This document shows positions 51,237-59,011 of a stretch of DNA of 64,000 bases, one piece after another; position 1 is the first letter of the stretch; the number at the start of each line of letters is the position of its first letter. A program made the translations under genes and the position numbers. The stretch spans positions 186,001 to 250,000 of the forward strand of contig NZ_JAGPXL010000004.1 of assembly GCF_018070565.1 (NCBI RefSeq), read 5' to 3'. The DNA comes from Streptomyces sp. B93. GTDB taxonomy: Bacteria > Actinomycetota > Actinomycetes > Streptomycetales > Streptomycetaceae. The notes under the pieces were generated by a model that searched no databases, was not told the DNA's origin, and saw only the letters and a list, made by a program, of their open reading frames with translations.

Positions 51237-51590
51237 GACGTGGGACGGTGACGCCGTCGGGCGGTGACGGGCGGCCGGTCGGTGACGGTGACGCCGTCGG
51301 GCGGTGGGGGCGGGCCGGTCGGGTGGTGACGGTGACGCGGCAATCGGCGGTGGACTGCCGGTCAGTGACGGTGACGCCGTCGGGCGACGGGGGGGACGGT
51401 CGGTCGGTGACGGTGACGGTGACGCGGCAATCGGCGGTGGACTGCCGGTCAGTGACGGTGACGCCGTTGGACGGTGGCGCGCTGCCGATCGCTGACGGTC
51501 GCGCCGTCGGACGGTGGCCCGCGGCCGGTCGGTGACGGTGGTGTCGTCAGTCGGCGGCGCTCGGCCGGTCCGTGGCGGTGGTGTCGTCAC
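51237..51590. repeat. Minisatellite, about nine 40-base units
   Basis: Units begin GGTC at about 51237, 51277, 51317, 51360, 51402, 51447, 51487, 51527 and 51567, spaced 40 bases with three units of 42-45 that carry a GCGGCAATCGGCGGTGG variant. Core: GGTCGGTGACGGTGACGCCG followed by a GGCGGTGG block. The two units from 51338 to 51380 recur almost exactly 87 bases on, a higher-order duplication. The array fills the gap between two genes of one operon and extends up to the stop of the acyl-CoA-dehydrogenase-type gene. Confidence 0.9.
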
Positions 51591-52720
51591 GCGATGGCGA
51601 GCGGCTGGTCGGAGAGGTAGTCGGAGAACGGGCCGGTCATCCGGGAGCGGGACGGCGGGTGCAGGGAGAGGCCGTTGGCGCTGGCGGCGAGATGGCCGAT
51701 CTCGTCGGACGTCATGAAGTTGAGGCCGCCGAGCAGTTCGACCGCGCGCGGGACGATCCGGCCGAGGGCGTCCTGGACGCCGTAGCGGACGTACAGCGCC
51801 TGGGCGAGCGCCGATTCACCGAGGTCACCGGCGTCCACCCGGCGGGCCACGCCCTCCGCGGTGGCCATCGCGGACTCCGTCTCCAGGAACAGCCGGACGC
51901 GTTCGTGCTCGGGGATGCGGTCGTTGAGCAGCACCCGCTCCACCAGGGCGCCGGCGGCGCCGAGGTAGCTGCCGGTCATCAGGACCTGGAACCAGATCAG
52001 CCCGAGCGTCTGGAGTTCGTCGAGGCCCTGTCCGGTGGTCGCGGTGGTGCGCAGCAGCAGCTCGGGCGGTACGAGGACGTCGGTGAGCGTGACCTGCTCG
52101 CTCTCGGCGCCCGCCAGGAACGCGCTGGACCAGAAGCCGCTGACGGTCAGGCCGTCGCTGTCCGCGGGCACCAGCGCCACCGCGAGTTCCTCGCCCTGCC
52201 CGTCCTCGCGGGGCACCAGCACGCTTGCGGTCAGCACGTCCATGGACCTCGCCAGGCTGCACGGCCGCTTGACGCCGTTGATCCGCACCCCGTCGGCGGT
52301 GACCTCGGCGGTCATCGACGGCTCCAGGATGCCACTGCCGCTGCGGCCCTCGGCGAACCCGGAGGCGATGATCCGGTTGGACGCGGCGACCCCCTCGATG
52401 AGCATCCACTCCATGCCGTCGCCGAGGGCGCCCAGGCCGACCAGGGTGGCCATGGAGAAGTGGTGCATGGTGGTCCCCACCGCCAGCGACGGCGAGCGGC
52501 TGCCGATGGCCCGCTGCACCCGCAGCGCGTCCAGCGCGGTGGCGCCCCGGCCCTGGTGGGACTCCGGGACCAGCAGCCCGGGCCCGCCGCTGTCGCGGAA
52601 CAGCGCGATGCCGGGGCTGCCCGGCCGCTCCAGCTCCATCAGCGGGATCTCACACAGCCCCGCGTCGAGGTCCGGCAGCAGCTTGGCCAGGGTGGTGCGT
52701 TCACGCTCGAGGAATCTCAT
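51587..52720 (-). CDS. Acyl-CoA dehydrogenase-fold flavoprotein, probable VlmH-type amine N-hydroxylase
   Basis: A 377-residue acyl-CoA-dehydrogenase-superfamily protein. Typical segments are the FAD/substrate-facing GLLVPESHQGRGATALDA near residue 50, SLAVGTTMHHFSM, and the C-terminal ELLGGLNFMTSDEIGHL. The catalytic Glu of true acyl-CoA dehydrogenases is not obvious to me. Isobutylamine N-hydroxylase VlmH is in this superfamily and needs FADH2 from a flavin reductase, which is encoded in the same operon. So I infer alkylamine to alkylhydroxylamine. ATG 52720. The alternative is a plain dehydrogenase of a fatty acyl chain. Confidence 0.7.
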   Translation of the reverse strand: MRFLERERTTLAKLLPDLDAGLCEIPLMELERPGSPGIALFRDSGGPGLLVPESHQGRGATALDALRVQRAIGSRSPSLAVGTTMHHFSMATLVGLGALGDGMEWMLIEGVAASNRIIASGFAEGRSGSGILEPSMTAEVTADGVRINGVKRPCSLARSMDVLTASVLVPREDGQGEELAVALVPADSDGLTVSGFWSSAFLAGAESEQVTLTDVLVPPELLLRTTATTGQGLDELQTLGLIWFQVLMTGSYLGAAGALVERVLLNDRIPEHERVRLFLETESAMATAEGVARRVDAGDLGESALAQALYVRYGVQDALGRIVPRAVELLGGLNFMTSDEIGHLAASANGLSLHPPSRSRMTGPFSDYLSDQPLAIA

Positions 52721-52760
52721 GGACGTCCAGTCCTCCAGGGTCGGTTCGGAACACCGGTGG

Positions 52761-53723
52761 TCATACGGCGTTGGTGGCGCGCAGCAGCTGCCACACGGCG
52801 CCGAGGCGGGGCCTGCCCTTGAAGGCGAGGTACTCGGGGAGGACCGCGTGCGGGGCCCACTTCTCCTTGTACTCGAGCTGGGAGGCGGCCGGGTAGATCG
52901 CCGTGCCGTGCTCGGCGAGCAGCCGGGCGAACCGGGTGAACGTCCGGCTGGCGCCGGGCAGTTCGTGCTCGTCGGCGAGCCCGGTGAACGGCGTGAACCC
53001 GAAGTGCAGCCACCCGGCGCCGTCCTCGGTGAAGCGCTCGATGACGGTGGCGTTGAGCGCCTCCATGACTCCGGGGGGCGCGTCGGGCAGGCGGCGGCTG
53101 AGGTCGTGCAGCCAGCCGGGGCGGCTGCCGTAGACGGGCGAGTAGTTGATGTACCCGACGGCCTGGCCGTCGACGCGGCCGACGAACAGCCTGCGGTGCT
53201 CCTGGAGGGGGCCGGTGCGCTGGCCGACGAGGAACCGCAGCTCCTTGACGTGGCGGCCCTTGTCGCGCAGCCAGCGGTCGTCCAGCCGGTCCAGCTCGCC
53301 CAGGTCGTCGTCGGGCCGCAGCTCGACGACCTCGAGACCCGCGCGCCGGGCCCGCGAGATCTTGTTGCGCAGCCGCACGAACTTCGAGCCGCGCAGGGTG
53401 AATCGGGCCAGGTCGACGGCGTACGACGCCCCGATCTGGTTGACCGTGAACCCATGGCGCGCGTACAACTCGGCGTCCTCACGCTGGAGTTGTACGGCGA
53501 CCAGGCGCCTTCCGGCGTGCTCGGCGAAGGACGTGAGCAGCCGCGCGCGGTGTTCCGGCGCGGTGAACGGGCCGCCGAATTGCAGTACGTACCGACCGGA
53601 GCGGCGATATGCACAGGCGCCGTCGAAGCGTTCGTCGCGGAAATAGTCGTTGCCGCTGTTCAGGGCGAGAAAGGAACTGGGGTTGTCACTGTGTGCGGCG
53701 AGCGTGTCAAACACCGACTGCAT
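52761..53723 (-). CDS. MprF-type aminoacyl-tRNA transferase domain, VlmA-like
   Basis: A 320-residue LPG_synthase_C/DUF2156 protein (two GNAT-like lobes). Recognisable are GACAYRRSGRYVLQFGGPF, the central basic helix KFVRLRNKISRARRAGLEV (in part KFVRLRNKISRARR), DRWLRDKGRHVKELRFLVGQ and the C-terminal YPAASQLEYKEKW that is typical of MprF synthase domains. Without any flippase domain it is like VlmA, which transfers serine from seryl-tRNA to an alkylhydroxylamine. ATG 53723 behind ATGGAGGG; it overlaps the upstream gene by 17 bases. It anchors the azoxy assignment. Confidence 0.75.
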   Translation of the reverse strand: MQSVFDTLAAHSDNPSSFLALNSGNDYFRDERFDGACAYRRSGRYVLQFGGPFTAPEHRARLLTSFAEHAGRRLVAVQLQREDAELYARHGFTVNQIGASYAVDLARFTLRGSKFVRLRNKISRARRAGLEVVELRPDDDLGELDRLDDRWLRDKGRHVKELRFLVGQRTGPLQEHRRLFVGRVDGQAVGYINYSPVYGSRPGWLHDLSRRLPDAPPGVMEALNATVIERFTEDGAGWLHFGFTPFTGLADEHELPGASRTFTRFARLLAEHGTAIYPAASQLEYKEKWAPHAVLPEYLAFKGRPRLGAVWQLLRATNAV

Positions 53724-54234
53724 TCTTGCCCTCCATCGGGACCCGCGCGTTCTTCTTTCCGTACCGCTGCTCGAATTCCCGGTAGGCCGGGTCGGTCTCC
53801 GGTTCGAAGGCGACACCGAAGGGTTTCAGGGAGTTCCCGAAGAGCGCCCGGTCGCCCATGAGGTGGATGGGAAGCGCGAGGAGCGCCCATTCCGGCCTGA
53901 CGAACAGCGCCCACGCGCCGGCCAGCACACCCGCCGTGACCAGGCTGTGCATGGTGTTGTAGGCCACGTAGTAGCCGCGCGGGACGCTCTTGTCCCGGCT
54001 GCGCCGGAACGCGATGGCGCCGGGAACGTAGCCGATGACGTCGATCACCGCGAAGAACAGCACGAAAACCCACCAACGGATTTCGGAATGGTGCTGGAAG
54101 GCGAGCACGAGCGAGACGACGAAAGCGGCCAGCCATTCGAGCCGGGAAAGCGCGAAGGTGGTCTTCGTCTCGAAACGGTTCTTGGCATCCACAGGCGCTC
54201 CAGGAATTGCGCGTACGGTACCGGGGCGCGACAT
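53707..54234 (-). CDS. DUF4260-like membrane protein, first gene of the biosynthetic operon
   Basis: A 175-residue membrane protein with four predicted helices (about residues 28-45, 50-68, 90-110, 115-130). Conserved-looking His residues occur in AFQHHSEI, YNTMHSL and PIHLMGDRALFGNSLKPFGV; the last resembles the H-x(3)-DR-x-L-G-Y-G-L-K pattern of DUF4260 proteins. I cannot name a function. In valanimycin-type clusters small membrane proteins of unclear role are needed after hydrazine formation, so it could be a metal-dependent oxidase for the N-N bond. ATG 54234 (GAGGGGG); an in-frame GTG at 54192 also has GGAG. Confidence 0.6.
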   Translation of the reverse strand: MSRPGTVRAIPGAPVDAKNRFETKTTFALSRLEWLAAFVVSLVLAFQHHSEIRWWVFVLFFAVIDVIGYVPGAIAFRRSRDKSVPRGYYVAYNTMHSLVTAGVLAGAWALFVRPEWALLALPIHLMGDRALFGNSLKPFGVAFEPETDPAYREFEQRYGKKNARVPMEGKNAVGV

Positions 54235-54294
54235 CAGCCTGCCCCCTCGCTGCGGTCATTCACTCTGTTTACGCGGGAGTTGACGCAACCCCTC

Positions 54295-54320
54295 GCGGAA
54301 CACGGGCGCGGAACACGGGC
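54295..54320. promoter_or_regulatory. Tandem 13-base operator between MocR gene and biosynthetic operon
   Basis: GCGGAACACGGGC occurs twice head to tail without a gap. It lies between the divergent MocR regulator and the membrane-protein gene that heads the operon. MocR/PdxR/GabR proteins commonly bind direct repeats of this length, so it is a likely operator for both genes. Confidence 0.6.
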
Positions 54321-54343
54321 ATCGCCGTCTAAGGTCCACAGGC

Positions 54344-55765
54344 ATGACGTCGTCGCCGTCCGGGCCGCCCGCCGCCCGGGAACTCCTCCTCGCAGCCGCC
54401 GCCGCACCCGCACGCGCGCGTGGCCGCACGCTCCAGGCCGCGCTGCGTGCGGCGGTCCGCTCGGGGCGGCTGGCGCCGGGCACCCGGCTGCCGTCGAGCC
54501 GGGACCTCGCCGCCGACCTCGGGGTGTCGCGCGGGCTGGTGACGGAGACGTACGAGCAGCTGACGGCGGAGGGGTACCTGCGCTCCGGGCGGGGCGCCGG
54601 GACGTGGGTGAGCGAGGCGGTGCGGGCCGCCCGCCCACGCGCGCGTGACCTCGCCCCCCGCTCCCCCGGCGCCAAGGTCGGGTTCGTGCCCGGCACCCCG
54701 GACCTGTCGCTGTTCCCGCGTGCCGCCTGGACGGCCGCCCAGCGCGGCGTGCTGGCCGAACTGCCGCACCAGGACCTCGGCTACCCCGACCCGCGCGGTC
54801 TGCCCCGGCTGCGCACGGCGCTGGCCGGGCTGCTCGCCCGCCGCCGGGGTGTGGTCGCGGACCCGGAGCTGCTGGTGATCGTCTCCGGGGTGACCCAGGC
54901 GACGACCCTGCTCGGGCACGTCCTGCACGCGCGCGGGCTGCGGGCCGTCGGGGTGGAGGACCCGGGCAGTCCGCACCTCGACGCCCTCTACCCAACCACC
55001 GGGGTCGGCGTCGTCCCGCTGCCCGTGGACGACGAGGGGATCGCGCTCGGCCCGCTGCGGTCGTCCGGCGTCCGGGCCGTGCTGACCACGCCGTCGCACC
55101 AGTTCCCCACCGGGATCGCCTACTCCGCGCGGCGCCGCGTCGCACTCCTCGACTGGGCGCGGTCCGTCGACGGGATCGTCCTGGAGGACGACTACGACGG
55201 CGACTTCCGCTACGACCGCGCGCCCGTGGGCGCCCTCCAGGGACTCGACCCGGACCACGTGGCCTACGCCGGGTCGGTCAGCAAGTCCCTCGCCCCCGGA
55301 CTGCGGCTGGGCTGGCTGCTGGTGCCCCAGGCGCTGGCGGAGGAGGTCGTGACGCGCAAACGGGCCATGGACCTCGGGCATCCCACCCTCGACCAGGAGA
55401 TCTTCGCCCGCTTCCTGGAACGCGGCGACTACGACCGGCAGTTGCGCCGCGCCCGCCAGGCCTACCGGGAGCGGCGCGACACGCTGGTCGCGTCCCTGGC
55501 CGAGCACTTCCCCGGCACGGAGGTGACCGGCATCGCGGCCGGGCTGCACGTCATCGCCACGCTGCCATGGGGGTACGGCCCAGGGGAGCGGTTCGTGGCG
55601 CGCGCGGCCGAGGCCGGGGTGGCGGTGCGGACGGTGGCGGCGTACCGGCACGCGGGCACCGAGCACGACGACGGACCGGTGGTGCGGCTGGTCCTGGGGT
55701 ACGCCCAGCTGCCGCCGTCGCGGATCCGGGAAGGGGTGCGGCTGATGGCGGAAGCGGTGATCTGA
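54344..55765 (+). CDS. MocR/PdxR-family regulator (GntR wHTH fused to PLP aminotransferase domain)
   Basis: A 473-residue MocR regulator. The winged helix (about residues 27-95) has TRLPSSRDLAADLGVSRGLV, quoted in parts, and the class I aminotransferase-like domain (120-470) has the SVSKSLAPGLRLGW PLP-lysine block. It senses a PLP-linked metabolite. ATG 54344. It diverges from the biosynthetic operon, and the 13-base tandem repeat in between is its likely operator. It may control the operon (amine or amino-acid intermediate as ligand) or be a PLP-homeostasis regulator that is only a neighbour. Confidence 0.85.
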   Translation: MTSSPSGPPAARELLLAAAAAPARARGRTLQAALRAAVRSGRLAPGTRLPSSRDLAADLGVSRGLVTETYEQLTAEGYLRSGRGAGTWVSEAVRAARPRARDLAPRSPGAKVGFVPGTPDLSLFPRAAWTAAQRGVLAELPHQDLGYPDPRGLPRLRTALAGLLARRRGVVADPELLVIVSGVTQATTLLGHVLHARGLRAVGVEDPGSPHLDALYPTTGVGVVPLPVDDEGIALGPLRSSGVRAVLTTPSHQFPTGIAYSARRRVALLDWARSVDGIVLEDDYDGDFRYDRAPVGALQGLDPDHVAYAGSVSKSLAPGLRLGWLLVPQALAEEVVTRKRAMDLGHPTLDQEIFARFLERGDYDRQLRRARQAYRERRDTLVASLAEHFPGTEVTGIAAGLHVIATLPWGYGPGERFVARAAEAGVAVRTVAAYRHAGTEHDDGPVVRLVLGYAQLPPSRIREGVRLMAEAVI

Positions 55766-55800
55766 CCCTGGGGCCGGTGTCGTGGCCGGGTCGGCCAGTT

Positions 55801-55822
55801 GTTCACTTCCGGTTTGCGTGGG
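55801..55822 (+). promoter_or_regulatory. PHO box candidate upstream of phoD
   Basis: GTTCACTTCCG and GTTTGCGTGGG are adjacent 11-base units, the direct-repeat arrangement of streptomycete PhoP boxes (GTTCACC-type cores at 11-base period). It lies 65 bases before the PhoD start, as expected for phosphate-starvation control. Confidence 0.6.
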
Positions 55823-55886
55823 CGCTGCGGCGCCCCAGTAGTTGTGGCAGGTCACACCGGCCGGATTCCGCCCTGGAGGTCCACCC

Positions 55887-57461
55887 ATGTCCCACCGTCC
55901 GTCCCCGGGCCGCCGCAGCGTACTGCGCGGCTCCCTCGCGGCGTCGGCCGCGCTGTCCCTGCCCGGCGCCCTCGGCGCCGCCCCGGCGCTCGCCCTGTCC
56001 GGCCGTCCCCGGGCGGGCTGGGGCGTGCAGACCGGTGACGTGACCGCGAACTCCGGCCTGGTGTGGGTGCGTTCGGACCGCCCGGCCCGGATGATCGTGG
56101 AGACGTCCGCGACCGAGTCGTTCCGCAACCCGCGCAGCTGGCACGGCCCGCTGCTGGGCTCCGGCAGCGACTTCACCGGCACCACCCGGCTGCACGGACT
56201 GCCGCCCGGCGAGCAGATCCACTACCGGGTACTGCTCGCCGACCCGGACGACCCGCGCCGCACCGGTGAGCCGGTCACCGGCACCTTCCGCACGGCGTCG
56301 GTGCGCCGCCGCGACGACGTGCGTTTCGTGTGGTCCGGCGACCTGGCGGGCCAGGGCTGGGGCATCAACCCCGACTTCGGCGGCTACCGGATCTTCGACG
56401 CGATGGCCGCGCTCGACCCGGACTTCTTCCTGTTCAGCGGCGACACCGTGTACGCGGACGGCCCGATAGCGGCGACCGCGGCGCTGCCCGACGGCGGCAC
56501 CTGGCGGAACATCACCACCGAGGAGAAGTCCAAGGTCGCCGAGACCCTGGCGGAGTTCCGCGGCAACTTCCGCTACAACCTGCTCGACGACAACCTGCGG
56601 CGGTTCAACGCCCAGGTCCCGTCGATCGTCCAGTGGGACGACCACGAGGTCACCAACAACTGGTACCCGGGTGAGATCCTCACCGACGCCCGGTACACCG
56701 AGAAGAGCGTCGACGTGCTCGCCGCCCGCGCCCGGCAGGCGTTCTCGGAGTACTTCCCGATCTCGACGCTGCGCCGCCCCGGCGGCCGGGTGCACCGGGT
56801 CCAGCACTACGGCCCGCTGCTGGACGTCTTCGTCCTGGACATGCGCACCTACCGCAACGCCAACTCGACGGACGACCAGACCACCGACGAGCAGGGCATC
56901 CTCGGCCGCGAGCAGCTGTCGTGGCTCAAGCGTGAGCTGTCCCGCTCCCGGGCCGTCTGGAAGGTGATCGCCTCCGACATGCCGCTCGGCCTGGTCGTGC
57001 CGGACACCGGGGACGGCAGGCCGCACATCGAGGCGGTCGCGCAGGGCGACCCGGGCGCTCCGCTCGGCCGCGAACTCCAGATCGCCGAGCTGCTGCGGTA
57101 CATCAAGCACCGGAGGATCACCGGCACGGTGTGGCTGACGGCCGACGTGCACTACACCTCGGCGCAGCACTACCAGCCGTCGCGGGCCGCGTTCACCGAC
57201 TTCGAGCCGTTCTGGGAGTTCGTGTCGGGGCCGCTCAACGCCGGGGCGTTCCCCGCCAACGCCCTCGACGGCACCTTCGGTCCGGAGCGGGTGTTCGTGA
57301 AGGCGCCGACGGCGTCGAACGTGTCCCCGGCCGGTGGCTACCAGTTCTTCGGCGAGGTCGGCATCGACGGCGACAGCGCGGAACTGACGGTCCGGCTGCG
57401 CGAACAGGACGGCACGGTGCTGTTCACCAAGGTGCTCCAGCCGGGCCGGGTCGGCCAGTAG
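55887..57461 (+). CDS. phoD: Alkaline phosphatase D, Tat-exported
   Basis: A 524-residue PhoD. The N-terminus has a twin-arginine signal (RRSVLRG, Arg 9-10) with hydrophobic core ASAALSLPGALGAA and cleavage near ALA. The N-terminal Ig-like domain (to about residue 140) is followed by the calcium/iron phosphodiesterase domain: VWSGDLAGQG, FFLFSGDTVYADG, WDDHEVTNN and TADVHYTSAQHY metal sites. It frees phosphate from phosphomonoesters and diesters outside the cell. ATG 55887 behind GGAGG; a PHO box lies upstream. Confidence 0.93.
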   Translation: MSHRPSPGRRSVLRGSLAASAALSLPGALGAAPALALSGRPRAGWGVQTGDVTANSGLVWVRSDRPARMIVETSATESFRNPRSWHGPLLGSGSDFTGTTRLHGLPPGEQIHYRVLLADPDDPRRTGEPVTGTFRTASVRRRDDVRFVWSGDLAGQGWGINPDFGGYRIFDAMAALDPDFFLFSGDTVYADGPIAATAALPDGGTWRNITTEEKSKVAETLAEFRGNFRYNLLDDNLRRFNAQVPSIVQWDDHEVTNNWYPGEILTDARYTEKSVDVLAARARQAFSEYFPISTLRRPGGRVHRVQHYGPLLDVFVLDMRTYRNANSTDDQTTDEQGILGREQLSWLKRELSRSRAVWKVIASDMPLGLVVPDTGDGRPHIEAVAQGDPGAPLGRELQIAELLRYIKHRRITGTVWLTADVHYTSAQHYQPSRAAFTDFEPFWEFVSGPLNAGAFPANALDGTFGPERVFVKAPTASNVSPAGGYQFFGEVGIDGDSAELTVRLREQDGTVLFTKVLQPGRVGQ

Positions 57462-57578
57462 GGCGCGTCCCGTACCCTCGATCGCGTGCCGCGCACCGGC
57501 GTCATCCCCCGGTGCGCGGCGCGGGTCCCAGTGCGCCGAACTCACCTGCCGGGTTGGCGTTTTCGCAGGTCAGGTCGA

Positions 57579-57601
57579 TTGTCAGTGGCCGCCTCTACGG
57601 T
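57579..57601 (+). promoter_or_regulatory. RecA-NDp/PafBC-type DNA-damage promoter
   Basis: TTGTCAGTG (57579-57587), eight bases, then TACGGT (57596-57601) is a perfect match to TTGTCRGTG-N8-TANNNT, the RecA-independent damage promoter read by PafBC in mycobacteria. The ATG of the SWIM gene follows six bases later, so the transcript should be leaderless. Confidence 0.85.
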
Positions 57602-57607
57602 TTTCCC

Positions 57608-59011
57608 ATGACGCGATCGATGCAGGCCGTGACCTATCGGCGACCCTCCGTGCTGGAGCCCGCGGTGGGCGGACGGCGCCTCGGGCTGGAGACCTCCCGG
57701 GGCGCGACGTCCTCCGGTGTGCAGGACCATCCACAGTTCTTCGCGGGCTTCCTGACGTCGCCTCAGGTGGCGTCGGCGGGCCTGCTGGCGGTCGCGGACG
57801 TGGCCGCCGCCCGGTACTACCAGCAGCAGCTGCGGGCCTCGCTGGACCCGGTGGTGACGGGCAACGGCGACCGGCTGCGCTTCGAGTCCTTCTCCGGCTG
57901 CGGCGGGGTGTACGCCCGCCTGGACGTGCTGTCGGCGGGCCTCGACGGCGGCGAGGTGGGGCACGGCACCACCAACGTCGACGTCAACAACCCACTGCGC
58001 GAGGCGTTGTCGAGGATCGGCACGGACGATCCGCTGCACCTGCGGGTCGGCCCGCAGGAGCTGGCCGTGACCACGCTGGACGGGCCGGTGGTGGAGAAGA
58101 AGGTGCCGCTGCCCGACCGCTGGCTGCGGGGCTTCGCCGAGGCGCAGGTGATAGCGGCCGACTTCGAGCTGCGGGCCGAGCTGCCGGCGGCGGAGGCCGT
58201 GCGGTTCCTGCGGTCGCTGCCGCGCGGCGGGGCACGGGGCGCGTCCGGCGGTGCCCGGTGGGTGGTGCCCGCCGGGCGGGGGCTGCGGCCGACCACCTGG
58301 GCGGTGCCCGGCGCGGTGTGTCTGCCGGGCCCGGAGCGGCTGATCGCCCTCCAGCGGGTGCTGCGGCACGCGACGGCCCTGCGGGTGTACGGCCCCGCCG
58401 CGACGGCCGCCGCCGTGGCCAGCGCCTGGGAGGTGGTCCTGCCGGGCATGCGGCTCACCCTGACACTGTCGCCGGACGCCTCGCGCGGGTTCTCCGGCGA
58501 GGGCGGCGTGCTGGACGCGCTCGCCACCGACGAGGCGGCCGAGGACGCCGAGCTGATCTCGGTGCTGCTGGCCTGGGAGCCGCGCATCGACGTCACCGAC
58601 CTGGCCGCCGCCTCGGGGCTGCCGGAGGCGCGCGTGCGGGCGGCGCTGATCCGCCTCGGCACCTCCGGCAGGGTGGGGTACGACCCGGCGGAGGCCGCCT
58701 ACTTCCACCGGGAGCTGCCCTACGACGCCGAGCGCCTCGAGCGGCACAACCCGCGGCTGCGGTCGGCCCGGGCGCTGGTGGCGGCGGGCGCGGTCACCAT
58801 GGACGGTGGACTCGCTACGGTGACGGCCGAGGACGGCCATGCGCACCGGGTGCGGGACGAGGACGGGGTGCTCAGTTGCAGCTGTCTGTGGTGGGCCAGG
58901 TACCGGGGCGGGCGCGGTCCCTGCAAGCACGCGCTGGCGGTGCGGATGGTCCGGCGGGGCGCCGGGGAGCGGGTCGGGTCGATGACGACGGTTGACGGGG
59001 GTGCGCGATGA
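57608..59011 (+). CDS. SWIM zinc-finger protein
   Basis: A 467-residue protein. The C-terminal SWIM finger is seen as SCSCLWWARYRGGRGPCKHALA (in two parts, Cys-x-Cys then Cys-x-His), which binds DNA or protein through zinc. The N-terminal 350 residues are a poorly described alpha/beta region. ATG 57608 follows a perfect PafBC-type promoter with a leaderless layout. Its stop overlaps the start of a DUF6493-like gene by four bases, so the two are one operon. Related SWIM genes in other bacteria sit with MoxR and VWA genes, which are absent here. Confidence 0.85.
   Translation: MTRSMQAVTYRRPSVLEPAVGGRRLGLETSRGATSSGVQDHPQFFAGFLTSPQVASAGLLAVADVAAARYYQQQLRASLDPVVTGNGDRLRFESFSGCGGVYARLDVLSAGLDGGEVGHGTTNVDVNNPLREALSRIGTDDPLHLRVGPQELAVTTLDGPVVEKKVPLPDRWLRGFAEAQVIAADFELRAELPAAEAVRFLRSLPRGGARGASGGARWVVPAGRGLRPTTWAVPGAVCLPGPERLIALQRVLRHATALRVYGPAATAAAVASAWEVVLPGMRLTLTLSPDASRGFSGEGGVLDALATDEAAEDAELISVLLAWEPRIDVTDLAAASGLPEARVRAALIRLGTSGRVGYDPAEAAYFHRELPYDAERLERHNPRLRSARALVAAGAVTMDGGLATVTAEDGHAHRVRDEDGVLSCSCLWWARYRGGRGPCKHALAVRMVRRGAGERVGSMTTVDGGAR

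Noticed and set aside
51248..51535. Repeat-encoded small proteins on either strand of the minisatellite
   Set aside because: Frames are open on both strands only because the unit has no stops; no ribosome-binding site, and composition does not match codon use.
51237..51590. CRISPR array
   Set aside because: Units are contiguous variants of one 40-base sequence with no unique spacers, and no cas genes are near. It is a minisatellite.
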